Positions 1 to 8,617 of a stretch of DNA of 29,508 nucleotides are shown one piece after another. The stretch lies in assembly GCF_036639235.1 (NCBI RefSeq), contig NZ_JAVWJB010000021.1:1-29508 (forward strand). The letters are read 5' to 3'. The DNA is from Clostridium_AB sp036639235. Its GTDB lineage: Bacteria > Bacillota > Clostridia > Clostridiales > Caloramatoraceae. A program made the position numbers and the translations under genes. The notes under the pieces are model-generated. The model was not told where the DNA came from. It made no database searches and saw only the letters and a program-made list of their open reading frames with translations. Position 1 is the stretch's first letter. The number at the start of each line of letters is the position of its first letter.

Positions 1-38
1 AATTGAAACAATACTTGTTCAAAAATAATATAAAATAT

Positions 39-66
39 AAAAGGATGCTGGTTTCAGCATCCTTTT
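39..66. terminator. Bidirectional terminator 3' of cls
   Basis: A perfect 12-bp stem (AAAAGGATGCTG / CAGCATCCTTTT) has a GTTT loop at 51-54. T-rich sequence follows on both strands. It lies 20 bases beyond the cls stop on the minus strand and could also end an upstream plus-strand transcript that is outside the window. Confidence 0.85.
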
Positions 67-85
67 GATTTTAGAAGTATTATCT

Positions 86-1522
86 TTATAAAAGTGAGGA
101 AAAAACCCTCATAATTGATTCAAGTGCTCTATATCTAAATGGAGTAGATTCGTACATTTTAAGTGTAAGCTCTTCACATTTAGCTAAGTCATCTAAGAAC
201 ATATTTTCAACTGATGATGTAAATACCTCATCATATACAACACAGTTAATCTCATAGTTAAGCTCAAAGCTTCTCATATCCATATTAGCAGTTCCAAGTG
301 TTGAAATTTTGCCATCTACACTCATTACCTTAGCATGTACAAAGGATTTCTTATGATAAAGGTAGACCTTAGCACCACACTTTAAAAGTTCTCCAAGATA
401 GGACTTTGAGGCGTAGTGGACTATTAGATGATCATATTGACCAGGAAATATTATACTAACTTTAACACCAGACAGAGCTGCTACCTTAAGTGCCTCCATA
501 ATACATTCAGGTGGAACAAAATATGGAGTGGTTATATATATATGCTCCTTTGCCATATTAATCATCTTTAATATGGAGTGCATAATACTTGGGTAATCTG
601 AGTCAGGACCGCTTTTTACAAGTTGAATAACCTGACCATTTGAGGACTTAGGTTCAGGAAAGTATTCACTAAACCCTGTTTCGTATAAAAGCTCCTCTTC
701 GTTAGCCTTCTTAATAGTAAAATAATCATCAAGAAATACTCCCTGAAGACCTAGTACAAAGTCTCCTGTAACCTTAATATGACTATCTCTCCAGTACCCA
801 AGGGTACCTTTGCCAAGATATTCATCTCCTATATTGTTACCGCCAAGAAATCCTACACGTCCATCAATAATTGCGATTTTACGGTGGTTACGGTAGTTAA
901 TCTGGGTATTAACAAATCTAAGGATAGGTGCCAGAAAGTATGAGTATTCAACAACATCAACTCCAGCTTTTTTAAGTTGACGCTTATATTTTTTAGAGAG
1001 GGATCCTGAACCTACTTTATCTATAATAAAGCGGACCTTAACCCCTTCCCTAGCCTTAGTAATAAGAATATCCTTGATTTCTTCGCCGATACCGTCATGT
1101 TTAACTATGTAATACTCAAGATGTATATGGTGTTTTGCCTTAAGAAGTTCTTCTTTAAGGGCTTTAAACTTCTCACATCCATCCCTATAAAGTGTAATAT
1201 TATTATCAACAAATAAAGGTGAATCACTATTAACTGCAAGAAGAGTAATCAGTGATAAATATTCATTTTTGTTAACTTTACCAATAACTCTACCAACAAG
1301 GTCTTTTATTGTAGGAGACATTTGGTCCTTAAGACGATATTTCTTCCAGTTACGTCCAAGAAATATATATAGTATAATTCCAAGTGGAGGAAAAACTATG
1401 AAAATAAGTATCCAGGCTATAGTTTTTTCAGGTCTTTTTCTTTCAAGAACTATTAGTAGAGATAGAATAATAACATTGGTTATATAAAAATATGGCGACA
1501 TTAAATAATTGATATATTCCAT
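86..1522 (-). CDS. cls: Cardiolipin synthase (phospholipase D superfamily)
   Basis: This 478-residue membrane enzyme should condense two phosphatidylglycerols into cardiolipin and glycerol. Two hydrophobic segments (about residues 10-25 and 36-56) anchor the N-terminus. Both catalytic HKD motifs are intact: HRKIAIID from residue 213 and HAKVMSVD from residue 396, each followed by the usual Gly/Asn-rich stretch (GGNNIGDEY, GTANMDMRSF). Length is normal for the bacterial Cls family. The ATG start has a strong SD (GGGGGTG, minus strand, about 1527-1533). It is the only minus-strand gene here and is divergent from pth. The upstream region has an exact match to the sigma-G consensus, which suggests forespore expression (inference). 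A bidirectional terminator follows the stop. Paralogue assignment cannot be made from sequence alone. Confidence 0.95.
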   Translation of the reverse strand: MEYINYLMSPYFYITNVIILSLLIVLERKRPEKTIAWILIFIVFPPLGIILYIFLGRNWKKYRLKDQMSPTIKDLVGRVIGKVNKNEYLSLITLLAVNSDSPLFVDNNITLYRDGCEKFKALKEELLKAKHHIHLEYYIVKHDGIGEEIKDILITKAREGVKVRFIIDKVGSGSLSKKYKRQLKKAGVDVVEYSYFLAPILRFVNTQINYRNHRKIAIIDGRVGFLGGNNIGDEYLGKGTLGYWRDSHIKVTGDFVLGLQGVFLDDYFTIKKANEEELLYETGFSEYFPEPKSSNGQVIQLVKSGPDSDYPSIMHSILKMINMAKEHIYITTPYFVPPECIMEALKVAALSGVKVSIIFPGQYDHLIVHYASKSYLGELLKCGAKVYLYHKKSFVHAKVMSVDGKISTLGTANMDMRSFELNYEINCVVYDEVFTSSVENMFLDDLAKCEELTLKMYESTPFRYRALESIMRVFSSLL

Positions 1523-1548
1523 GGGACACCCCCAAACTTATAAAGTAT

Positions 1549-1578
1549 TAGTATGCGTGATATTAAAATAGATTATTC
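1549..1578 (-). promoter_or_regulatory. Putative sigma-G promoter of cls
   Basis: On the minus strand, GAATA (1574-1578) and CATACTA (1549-1555) are separated by exactly 18 bases. This fits the B. subtilis sigma-G consensus (GHATR, 18 bp, CATnHTA) at every defined base. A start site about 7 bases further on would give a roughly 20-base leader that contains the cls SD. Assignment to sigma-G is inference from the match. Confidence 0.55.
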
Positions 1579-1731
1579 TAAATTTACTTTATTCTACTAT
1601 AAAAATATTCACTTTAAAAGAAAATAAGGTAATATTAGCTAGTGGTATACTATAAGTAGGGGAAAATATTCTTTTTATTTTTAGGAAATTTGATTATACT
1701 ATAAATTATATTCATGAATGGAGGAATTAAA

Positions 1732-2310
1732 ATGTATCTTGTAGTTGGACTAGGTAACCCTGGCAGGGAGTACGAAGGAACTAGACATAATGCTGGGTTT
1801 GAGGTTATAGATTGTTTAAGTAGAAAATTTGGCTTTAATATGGATAGAGAAAGGTTTAAAGGGAATTTTGGAGAATACATAATAGATGGACAAAAAACAA
1901 TTTTTCTTAAACCTTTAACATATATGAATCTTAGTGGAGAGGCTTTAATTGAAGCTGCTTCATTTTATAAAATAGACCCAGAGAATATTATTGTTATATA
2001 TGATGATATGGCAATAGACCTTGGAAAGATTAGAATTAGACCATCAGGAACAGATGGTGGACATAATGGAATGAAGAATATACTACTCCATCTTCAAACT
2101 AAGGACTTTCCTAGAATAAGAGTTGGAATAGGTAAGGCCCAAAGAGGAATTGTTGACTATGTTCTTGGAAAGTATAGTGATGAGGAGAGAAAAATAATGG
2201 ATAAATCAGTTGAGGTTTCAGCTGATGCAGTTGTTGATATGATAAAGGGTAATATATCAAATGCTATGAATAAGTATAATACCTTTAATGGATGTCAAGA
2301 CTCAGAATAA
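1732..2310 (+). CDS. pth: Peptidyl-tRNA hydrolase
   Basis: This 192-residue cytosolic enzyme recycles peptidyl-tRNAs released during translation by cutting the ester bond. The N-terminal signature GLGNPG...TRHNAGF is complete, with catalytic His at residue 19. The DDMAIDLGKIRIRPSG and GGHNGMKN motifs follow. A start 18 bases upstream (1714) is in frame, but the SD GGAGGA (1720-1725) lies inside that extension and sits correctly for ATG 1732, which also gives the family's standard N-terminus. It is the first gene of the plus-strand block, 21 bases ahead of mfd, as in B. subtilis (spoVC). A TATACT element at 1695-1700 may be its -10, but no good -35 is visible. Confidence 0.96.
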   Translation: MYLVVGLGNPGREYEGTRHNAGFEVIDCLSRKFGFNMDRERFKGNFGEYIIDGQKTIFLKPLTYMNLSGEALIEAASFYKIDPENIIVIYDDMAIDLGKIRIRPSGTDGGHNGMKNILLHLQTKDFPRIRVGIGKAQRGIVDYVLGKYSDEERKIMDKSVEVSADAVVDMIKGNISNAMNKYNTFNGCQDSE

Positions 2311-2331
2311 TGGCTAGGAGGTGTAGCTAAC

Positions 2332-5300
2332 TTGAGATTAGAATGTATTTCTTCTATTTTAGATGGAATGGAGGAATATAAGCAGTTAGTATCTAGTATA
2401 AATGGTGGAACATCTACAATTGTACATGGACTATCAGATTCCCAAAGGGCTGTAATTACATATGGTCTTTATAGCAAATTAAAAGGTCAAGTATTAATAC
2501 TAACTAGTAATGATATGGAGGCTAAAAAGCTCCATGACGATTTATCAGCATTAATGGATAATTGCTATTACATGCCATCTAAGGAGATGGTTTTTAATAT
2601 AGAGGTTTCTTCACTTGAAATAAGATGTGAAAGACTTGAGGTTTTAAGACGTCTTCAAAAGGGAGAAGATATTATAGTTGTTGCATCAATAGATGCTATA
2701 TTATACAAAATGCCACCAAGTAATCTACATTCTAAATTTGTTATTAACCTAAAGAGGGAAGAGGAAAATGATATAGTATCACTTATGTCATCTCTACTAG
2801 ACCTTGGATATGAAAGGGTAGTAGCTGTTGAAGGAAAGGGACAATTTGCAAAAAGGGGCGGGATAATAGACCTTTTTCCAGCAGATGCTTCTTTCCCTAT
2901 TAGAGTGGAGTTTTTTGGAGATGAAATAGATACAATTAGAAGCTTCGATGTTTTAACCCAAAGAAGTATTGAAAGTATAGATGAGGTTAGTGTTTATAGT
3001 GCACGTGAAATCATACTTACAAATGATGATATAAAGAGGGTTTCATTAGAGTTACTTAATGAACTTGAAGAAAGAATTAAAAAAATAAAAAATAAGGAAT
3101 ATAGGGATAATCTTACGAAAAGGGTTAAGGGCAATATTGAAAAGCTTTCAGAGCATAGAAGTTTTGATGGAATAGATAGTTATATTCCATACTTTTATAA
3201 AGATGAGGCCTGTTCGTTTATAGATTACTTTAAAAACCCACTTATTATATTAGATGAAACACAAAAGATAACTCAGAAAATAGAAAGTGTATCAACAGAG
3301 TTTAATGAAAGTTATAAATCCCTACTTGAAAAAGGAGAGATTCTTCCACTTCAAGGAGAGTATTTAGTTAACAGTAATATTGTGTTAGAGGATTTAAGTA
3401 GTAGACTATATCTTGGATATAATATGATTCCAAGGGTAGATAATATATTTAAGCCAGGGGATATAGTTCATATAAATGGTATTAGTCTTAACGCTGTTGG
3501 TGGAATTGAGTATATATTATCTGAGATTAGAGACAAGATCAATAAGGATTATTACATATTTATACTCTCTGGTAGTGAAAGTCGAGGAAAAAGGCTTAAG
3601 GATGCACTTGTTTCAGAGGGAATTAAGGCTATATATAGTGAATTTACAAAAACCGCACAACCTTCAGTTGTTACAATAACATCAGGAAGTTTAAGACGCG
3701 GAATGGACTTCCCATCTGGAAAGATATTGATTATATCTGATAAGGAAGTATATAAAGACCTTAAGCCCCGCCGTAAGTTTACTAAAAAGGAAGGTAGAAT
3801 TGAAAGTTTTACTGATCTTAAGGTTGGAGATTATGTTGTACATATAAACCATGGTATAGGTAAATTTGAAGGAATTAACGAACTTAAAGTTGAGGGAGTT
3901 AAGAGGGACTTTTTAGTTTTAAGCTATAGAGGAGACGATACTCTTTATGTTCCTGTAGATCAATTAGACATGGTGCAAAAATATATTGGTTCAGATGACA
4001 AAACACCTAAGATGAATAAGCTTGGGGGACAGGAGTGGTCTAAGACCAAGGGTAAGGTTCGTGAGTCACTTAAAGCAATGGCAGATGAACTTATTAAGTT
4101 ATACGCTAAGCGTAGTGCCTGCAAAGGATTTAAGTTTTCAAAGGACACCTCATGGCAGGTGGATTTTGAAGAGGATTTCCCATATGATGAAACTCCAGAT
4201 CAGCTTACTGCAATTGAAGAAATTAAAAGGGATATGGAATCGGATAAACCTATGGATAGACTTTTATGTGGTGATGTTGGATATGGTAAAACCGAGGTTG
4301 CTATGCGTGCTGCATTTAAGGCAGCAATGGATGAGAAACAGGTAGCATTCCTTGTTCCTACAACTATTCTAGCTGAGCAGCATTATAAGAACTTTAAGGA
4401 AAGATTTAAGGATTTTCCTGTTAATATTGATATGATGTGTAGATTCAATACACCAAAGCAGCAAAAGGAAACTAAACAAAACCTTGCAGCAGGTAATGTT
4501 GATATTGTTATAGGAACCCATAAACTTCTTCAAAAAGACATTAAGTATAAGGACCTTGGACTACTAATTATTGATGAGGAGCAGAGGTTCGGAGTTAGTC
4601 ATAAAGAGAAAATTAAGGCACTTAAACAAAATGTTGATGTATTAACATTAACAGCAACTCCTATTCCAAGAACTCTACATATGTCATTTATAGGAGCTAG
4701 GGATATGAGTGTTATCGAAACTCCACCGGAGGAAAGATACCCAGTTCAGACCTATGTGCTTGAATATAATGACCAGCTTATAGCAGATGCTATTAGTCGT
4801 GAAATATCACGTGGTGGACAGGTTTACTTTGTTTATAATAGGGTAGAAACAATGCCTGAAATGAATGGATATCTACAAAACCTTATTCCAGATGCTAGAA
4901 TAAGTATGGCACATGGAAAAATGGGTGAAAAGGAACTTGAGGATGTTATAGTAGGATTTATGGAAGGGAAATCTGACATACTACTATGTACAACTATAAT
5001 AGAAACAGGTATGGATATACAAAATGCGAATACTTTAATTGTTTATGATGCGGATAGAATGGGACTTTCACAGCTTTACCAGCTTCGTGGTAGAGTAGGA
5101 AGAAGTAGCCGACTTGCATATGCATACCTTACATATAGACGTGATAAGGTATTAACTGAGGACTCAGAAAAGAGGCTTAAGGCTATTAAGGAGTTTACTG
5201 AGTTTGGTTCAGGCTTTAAGATTGCCATGCGTGACCTTGAAATTAGAGGAGCAGGTAATATGCTAGGTACACAGCAACATGGTCACATGGGGGCTGTTGG

Positions 5301-5838
5301 ATATGACCTATACTGTAAGATGCTTAAGGATGAGGTTAAGCATATTCAAGGTGAAGAGGTTGCAAGTGATATAGAAACAACAATAGAGCTTCCGATTAAT
5401 GCATATATACCTGATACTTATATTGATAATGAGATTATCAAAATTGAAATTTACAAAAAAATAGCATCAATATCATGTGAAAAGGACAAAATGGATATAG
5501 AAGATGAGCTTATTGATAGGTTCTCTGACATACCAAAGCCTTGTGAGAACCTAATTAGAATAGCCCTGCTTAAAGCTGTAGCTAAGTCTATGGGTGTTAT
5601 AGGTATTAAGGAAATTAAAAAGGAAATTCACATCAACTTCACACAGGGAGAGTATATTATGCCTGAGAGTATAAGATGTTTAACTAGCAAAATCCAGGTT
5701 ATAGCATCATATCCTAATGTGGAGAAACCAATACTTGCTCTAAAGTTTAAGGATAATAGTGAATCGAAGATAGTCGATAATATAATGGGTGTATTAAATT
5801 GCCTTAAAGATTGCAGTATGGAAAAAAAACCATTATAA
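2332..5838 (+). CDS. mfd: Transcription-repair coupling factor Mfd
   Basis: This 1168-residue DNA translocase removes RNA polymerase stalled at lesions and recruits UvrA. Domain order is standard. A UvrB-like N-terminal region comes first. A CarD-like RNAP-interaction domain follows at about residues 496-560 (KVGDYVVHINHGIGKFEG). The RecG-like helicase has Walker A GDVGYGKT near residue 646 and Walker B IIDEEQRFG near 745. A GRVGRSSR motif and the C-terminal TRCF domain close the protein. Length is typical. The start is TTG, supported by SD TAGGAGGTG at 2315-2323 with 8-base spacing; the next in-frame ATG would lose conserved N-terminal sequence. It probably shares a transcript with pth upstream, and the prsA-like gene follows after 44 bases. 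Confidence 0.97.
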   Translation: MRLECISSILDGMEEYKQLVSSINGGTSTIVHGLSDSQRAVITYGLYSKLKGQVLILTSNDMEAKKLHDDLSALMDNCYYMPSKEMVFNIEVSSLEIRCERLEVLRRLQKGEDIIVVASIDAILYKMPPSNLHSKFVINLKREEENDIVSLMSSLLDLGYERVVAVEGKGQFAKRGGIIDLFPADASFPIRVEFFGDEIDTIRSFDVLTQRSIESIDEVSVYSAREIILTNDDIKRVSLELLNELEERIKKIKNKEYRDNLTKRVKGNIEKLSEHRSFDGIDSYIPYFYKDEACSFIDYFKNPLIILDETQKITQKIESVSTEFNESYKSLLEKGEILPLQGEYLVNSNIVLEDLSSRLYLGYNMIPRVDNIFKPGDIVHINGISLNAVGGIEYILSEIRDKINKDYYIFILSGSESRGKRLKDALVSEGIKAIYSEFTKTAQPSVVTITSGSLRRGMDFPSGKILIISDKEVYKDLKPRRKFTKKEGRIESFTDLKVGDYVVHINHGIGKFEGINELKVEGVKRDFLVLSYRGDDTLYVPVDQLDMVQKYIGSDDKTPKMNKLGGQEWSKTKGKVRESLKAMADELIKLYAKRSACKGFKFSKDTSWQVDFEEDFPYDETPDQLTAIEEIKRDMESDKPMDRLLCGDVGYGKTEVAMRAAFKAAMDEKQVAFLVPTTILAEQHYKNFKERFKDFPVNIDMMCRFNTPKQQKETKQNLAAGNVDIVIGTHKLLQKDIKYKDLGLLIIDEEQRFGVSHKEKIKALKQNVDVLTLTATPIPRTLHMSFIGARDMSVIETPPEERYPVQTYVLEYNDQLIADAISREISRGGQVYFVYNRVETMPEMNGYLQNLIPDARISMAHGKMGEKELEDVIVGFMEGKSDILLCTTIIETGMDIQNANTLIVYDADRMGLSQLYQLRGRVGRSSRLAYAYLTYRRDKVLTEDSEKRLKAIKEFTEFGSGFKIAMRDLEIRGAGNMLGTQQHGHMGAVGYDLYCKMLKDEVKHIQGEEVASDIETTIELPINAYIPDTYIDNEIIKIEIYKKIASISCEKDKMDIEDELIDRFSDIPKPCENLIRIALLKAVAKSMGVIGIKEIKKEIHINFTQGEYIMPESIRCLTSKIQVIASYPNVEKPILALKFKDNSESKIVDNIMGVLNCLKDCSMEKKPL

Positions 5839-5882
5839 TCTAAATAATTAGATTTCTTATTAAAAGAAAGTGAGGGGACCAA

Positions 5883-6962
5883 ATGAAAAAACTAAGAGTA
5901 CTACTAGCTCTTTTAGTAGTAAGCGTTTTTGCTTTTACTGGATGTGCGCAAATAGTTAAAACAGAAGAAGGTATGAGCAAACAAGTAGTTGCTAAGGTTT
6001 ATGGTGAAGATATAACACTAGCAGACTTTAACAAGAGATTTGAACCTATTAAGATCAATATAGAGCACCAATATAAGCTTCAAGAGCAGGAGGATGCTAA
6101 GCTTAAAAAGGAAGGTAAGGAGATCAACCAAAACGATCAGGGAAGATTACCTGCTGATAAGGCGAAGTTTATGAAGGATCAAAAGGAAACATTCCTTAAT
6201 GACCTAACTCAAGAGAAGGTACTTTACCATAACGCAGAGGAAAAGGGGCTTAAGGTAACAGATAAGGAAGTAGAAACTACAGTTAAGGGAATTATTGACC
6301 AGGGAATTAAGACTTATGGTTCACAGGAGAAGCTTGAAAAAGAAACTGAAAATACTGTTGGACTTTCATTTGATAAGTATAAGGAATTCCTTAACGATAC
6401 AGTTAAGCTACAATTAATCCAGCAAAAGCTTCAAGAAAACATTCTTAAGGATGTTAAGCTAACAGATAAAGAAATTGAAGAAGAATATAACAAGAATCCT
6501 TATGCATACACAGAGAAGCCTAATAAGTTAATATTTAGCCATATACTTATAAAGTCAGAAACACCTGATGCAGAGGCTAAGGCTAAGGATATTAAGAAAC
6601 AATTAGATGGCGGAGCAGACTTTGCAAAGCTTGCCAAAGAAAAGTCAGAAGATGAAGGATCTAAAGAAAATGGTGGAAGATATGCTGAAGGGTTAGAATA
6701 CTCTAAGCTTGACCCGGCATTCTTAACTGCAGCTCTTAAGCTTAAGATTGGTGAAATAAGCCAGCCAGTTAAGGGACAGCACGGATACTACATAATCAAG
6801 GTAGAGAAGAAGGAAGAATACCCTAAGCTTCCACTTGATAAGGTAAAGGATAAGATTAAGGCTTCACTTTTAGAGCCAAAGCAAAAAATGGCTATTCAAG
6901 CTGAAACAGCTAAGTGGGAAAAGGAATCAAAAATTAAGAAATTCCTAGAAAACCTGCAATAA
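5883..6962 (+). CDS. prsA: PrsA-type peptidylprolyl isomerase lipoprotein
   Basis: This 359-residue extracytoplasmic foldase should be anchored to the outer face of the membrane. The N-terminus is a lipoprotein signal peptide (KK, hydrophobic core, lipobox FTGC) with lipidated Cys at residue 21. A SurA/trigger-factor-like helical region covers about residues 25-210. A parvulin rotamase domain spans about 213-310 (FSHILIKSE, GGADFAKLAKEKSED, QPVKGQHGYYIIKV). The charged C-terminus is rich in Lys and Glu. SD GAGGGG lies 6 bases before the ATG. It follows mfd, a position often seen in clostridia, and ends at a strong terminator. Family membership is clear; the choice of prsA over another parvulin lipoprotein name rests on architecture only. 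Confidence 0.9.
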   Translation: MKKLRVLLALLVVSVFAFTGCAQIVKTEEGMSKQVVAKVYGEDITLADFNKRFEPIKINIEHQYKLQEQEDAKLKKEGKEINQNDQGRLPADKAKFMKDQKETFLNDLTQEKVLYHNAEEKGLKVTDKEVETTVKGIIDQGIKTYGSQEKLEKETENTVGLSFDKYKEFLNDTVKLQLIQQKLQENILKDVKLTDKEIEEEYNKNPYAYTEKPNKLIFSHILIKSETPDAEAKAKDIKKQLDGGADFAKLAKEKSEDEGSKENGGRYAEGLEYSKLDPAFLTAALKLKIGEISQPVKGQHGYYIIKVEKKEEYPKLPLDKVKDKIKASLLEPKQKMAIQAETAKWEKESKIKKFLENLQ

Positions 6963-6996
6963 TAACTAAATAAAATATTTGTTTGTAAGCAATGTG

Positions 6997-7030
6997 AAGA
7001 ACTACATCTAGTGATGTAGTTCTTTTTTAT
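6997..7030 (+). terminator. Terminator after prsA
   Basis: A perfect 12-bp stem (AAGAACTACATC / GATGTAGTTCTT) has a TAGT loop and is followed by TTTTAT. It closes the pth-mfd-prsA unit. Confidence 0.9.
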
Positions 7031-7095
7031 GCTTATTAATAGAGAAGGATATTTATATTTGTTTATATATTAATATAAAATATAGAAAAATGTGG

Positions 7096-7136
7096 TTGAT
7101 TAATTATAAATATACGATTATAATTAATAAATATAC
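7096..7136 (+). promoter_or_regulatory. argF promoter overlapped by direct-repeat operator
   Basis: A sigma-A promoter is visible: TTGATT (7096-7101), 17 bp, TATAAT (7119-7124). Two copies of ATAAATATAC, at 7106-7115 and 7127-7136, have start positions 21 bp apart and flank the -10. Paired ARG boxes in arginine operators have a similar spacing (18-bp boxes about 3 bp apart), so an ArgR operator is a reasonable inference; the half-sites do not closely match the E. coli consensus. Confidence 0.55.
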
Positions 7137-7161
7137 AAAACAGTAGTAGGAGATGATTTTT

Positions 7162-8151
7162 ATGCCAGTTAATTTAAAGGGGAGAAGTTTTTTAACCCTC
7201 CTTGATTTTAATAAGGAAGAAGTTAGATATATGCTTGATTTAGCACATGATTTAAAGGCTAAAAAAAGGGCAGGTATAAAGGGAAATAACCTTGAAGGTA
7301 AAAATATAGTTTTATTATTTGAAAAAACATCAACTAGAACAAGATGTGCATTTGAGGTTGCAGTACTTGATGAGGGTGGTCATGTTACATTTTTAGATTC
7401 TAATAGTTCACAGGTTGGAAAAAAGGAATCTATTGAGGATAGTGCTAAGGTACTCGGAAGATTTTATGATGGCATTGAGTATAGAGGGTTTTCTCAAAGG
7501 GTTGTAGAGGACCTTGCAAAGTATTCTAAGGTTCCTGTTTATAATGGGCTTACAGATGAGGATCATCCAACTCAAATACTTGCAGACTTTATGACTATTG
7601 AGGAACATTTAGATAAGAAGCTTAATAAAACAAAGCTTGTTTTTGTAGGAGATATTAGAAATAATATGAGTTATGCACTTATGTATGGATGTGCAATTAT
7701 GGGAGTTGACTTTGTAGCACTCGGGCCTAAGGAGTTATACCCTGATAGTAGTATTATAAAGTCTCTAAAGCCCCTATGTGATATTAGTGGTGCTAGTATA
7801 ACTATTACTGATAATATTGATGATGTTGAGGGTGCAGATGTTATCTATACAGATGTATGGGTTTCAATGGGAGAAGAGGATATGCTTGAGGAAAGAGTTA
7901 ATCTTCTAGAAAAATATAGAGTGGATATGAATATGATAAACAAGGCAAAGAATAATGATGTTTTATTCATGCATTGTCTTCCTGCATACCACGACTTTGA
8001 AACTAAATTTGCAAAAACTGCTAAAGAAGAATATGGTTTCGATGTTAGGGAAGTTACTGATGAAGTGTTTAGAAGTAAGCATTCAATAGTGTTTGACCAG
8101 GCTGAAAACAGAATGCATAGTATTAAAGCAGTTATAGTTGCAACTCAATAA
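7162..8151 (+). CDS. argF: Ornithine carbamoyltransferase
   Basis: This 329-residue cytosolic enzyme interconverts ornithine plus carbamoyl phosphate with citrulline plus phosphate. The carbamoyl-phosphate motif STRTR is at residues 57-61, with a GLTDEDHPTQ segment further on. The ornithine-binding motif HCLPA is at 271-275 (catalytic Cys272) and WVSMGEE is present. Length and close-range motifs (NSSQVGKKES, VLGRFYDGIEYRG) resemble the ArgF/ArcB group that includes catabolic ArcB, so direction in vivo (biosynthesis or arginine deiminase pathway) is open. ATG 7153 is in frame but abuts the SD AGGAG (7148-7152); ATG 7162 is correctly spaced. It stands alone, with no other arginine gene nearby, between its own promoter and terminator. 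Confidence 0.93.
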   Translation: MPVNLKGRSFLTLLDFNKEEVRYMLDLAHDLKAKKRAGIKGNNLEGKNIVLLFEKTSTRTRCAFEVAVLDEGGHVTFLDSNSSQVGKKESIEDSAKVLGRFYDGIEYRGFSQRVVEDLAKYSKVPVYNGLTDEDHPTQILADFMTIEEHLDKKLNKTKLVFVGDIRNNMSYALMYGCAIMGVDFVALGPKELYPDSSIIKSLKPLCDISGASITITDNIDDVEGADVIYTDVWVSMGEEDMLEERVNLLEKYRVDMNMINKAKNNDVLFMHCLPAYHDFETKFAKTAKEEYGFDVREVTDEVFRSKHSIVFDQAENRMHSIKAVIVATQ

Positions 8152-8156
8152 AATGT

Positions 8157-8205
8157 TAAGCTAAAAGACTGGTGGTATTTACCATTGGTCTTTTAGCTTA
8201 TATTT
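8157..8205 (+). terminator. Terminator after argF
   Basis: A 13-bp stem (TAAGCTAAAAGAC / GTCTTTTAGCTTA) closes an 18-base loop that can pair further (GGTGGT with ACCATT by wobbles). The T-run is short (TATTT). Confidence 0.75.
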
Positions 8206-8228
8206 AAACAAAAAACATGCATAAATAC

Positions 8229-8256
8229 TTGAAAAAACCTTTTTAAGTGCTATAAT
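8229..8256 (+). promoter_or_regulatory. Sigma-A promoter of the small cysteine protein
   Basis: TTGAAA (8229-8234), 16-bp spacer and a perfect TATAAT (8251-8256) lie 68 bases upstream of the 57-residue gene. Confidence 0.7.
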
Positions 8257-8323
8257 TATTAATACATTAAGAATAAAAAAAATATATATATACATACTAA
8301 TGAAAAAGCGAGGAGGCGATTTT

Positions 8324-8497
8324 ATGTCAAGAAGCTATTTATATGGTGACCTTAACGATGAGAGAGCTATTATGAGAACCGGGTATCGTAACATGCCATC
8401 AGGTTGTGTTAATTGTAAGTACAAAACACTTGGTTCATCAGGTACTTCACAATGTAAGGTTTGCAGTATTAAGCTTATGAGCAAAAACAATAAGTAA
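8324..8497 (+). CDS. Small four-cysteine protein of unknown function
   Basis: I do not recognise this 57-residue protein. Four cysteines form two CxxC pairs (C28/C31 and C44/C47) around a Gly/Ser-rich loop, an arrangement that could hold one zinc ion or serve as a thiol switch. The N-terminal half contains Tyr, Arg and acidic residues; there is no signal peptide or membrane segment, and the C-terminus is Lys-rich. An in-frame ATG at 8300 would add eight residues, but the very strong SD GAGGAGG (8310-8316) clearly selects ATG 8324. It has its own sigma-A promoter (8229-8256) and terminator (8501-8549), so it is a single-gene unit between argF and spoVT. The strong signals argue for a real, well-expressed gene. 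Function is not inferable from neighbours. Confidence 0.75.
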   Translation: MSRSYLYGDLNDERAIMRTGYRNMPSGCVNCKYKTLGSSGTSQCKVCSIKLMSKNNK

Positions 8498-8500
8498 TAC

Positions 8501-8549
8501 ATATGAGACTATCTATGAATTTTCCTATAGATAGTCTTATATTTTTATA
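8501..8549 (+). terminator. Terminator after the small cysteine protein
   Basis: A 16-base arm at 8501-8516 pairs with 8527-8542 (core GACTATCTAT / ATAGATAGTC, with one G-T wobble further out) and is followed by TTTTTAT. Confidence 0.85.
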
Positions 8550-8617
8550 TTCTTTCCTAAAATTTTTACAAAATCATAATAATTTCATAAAAATTTTATT
8601 ATATTAACTATTTTTGG

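Noticed and set aside
5837..5869. Possible terminator between mfd and prsA (AATCTAA/TTAGATT, TTTCTT/AAGAAA)
   Set aside because: The stems are short and pure AT-rich with no T-run, and the gap is only 44 bases; weak pairings of this kind are expected by chance.
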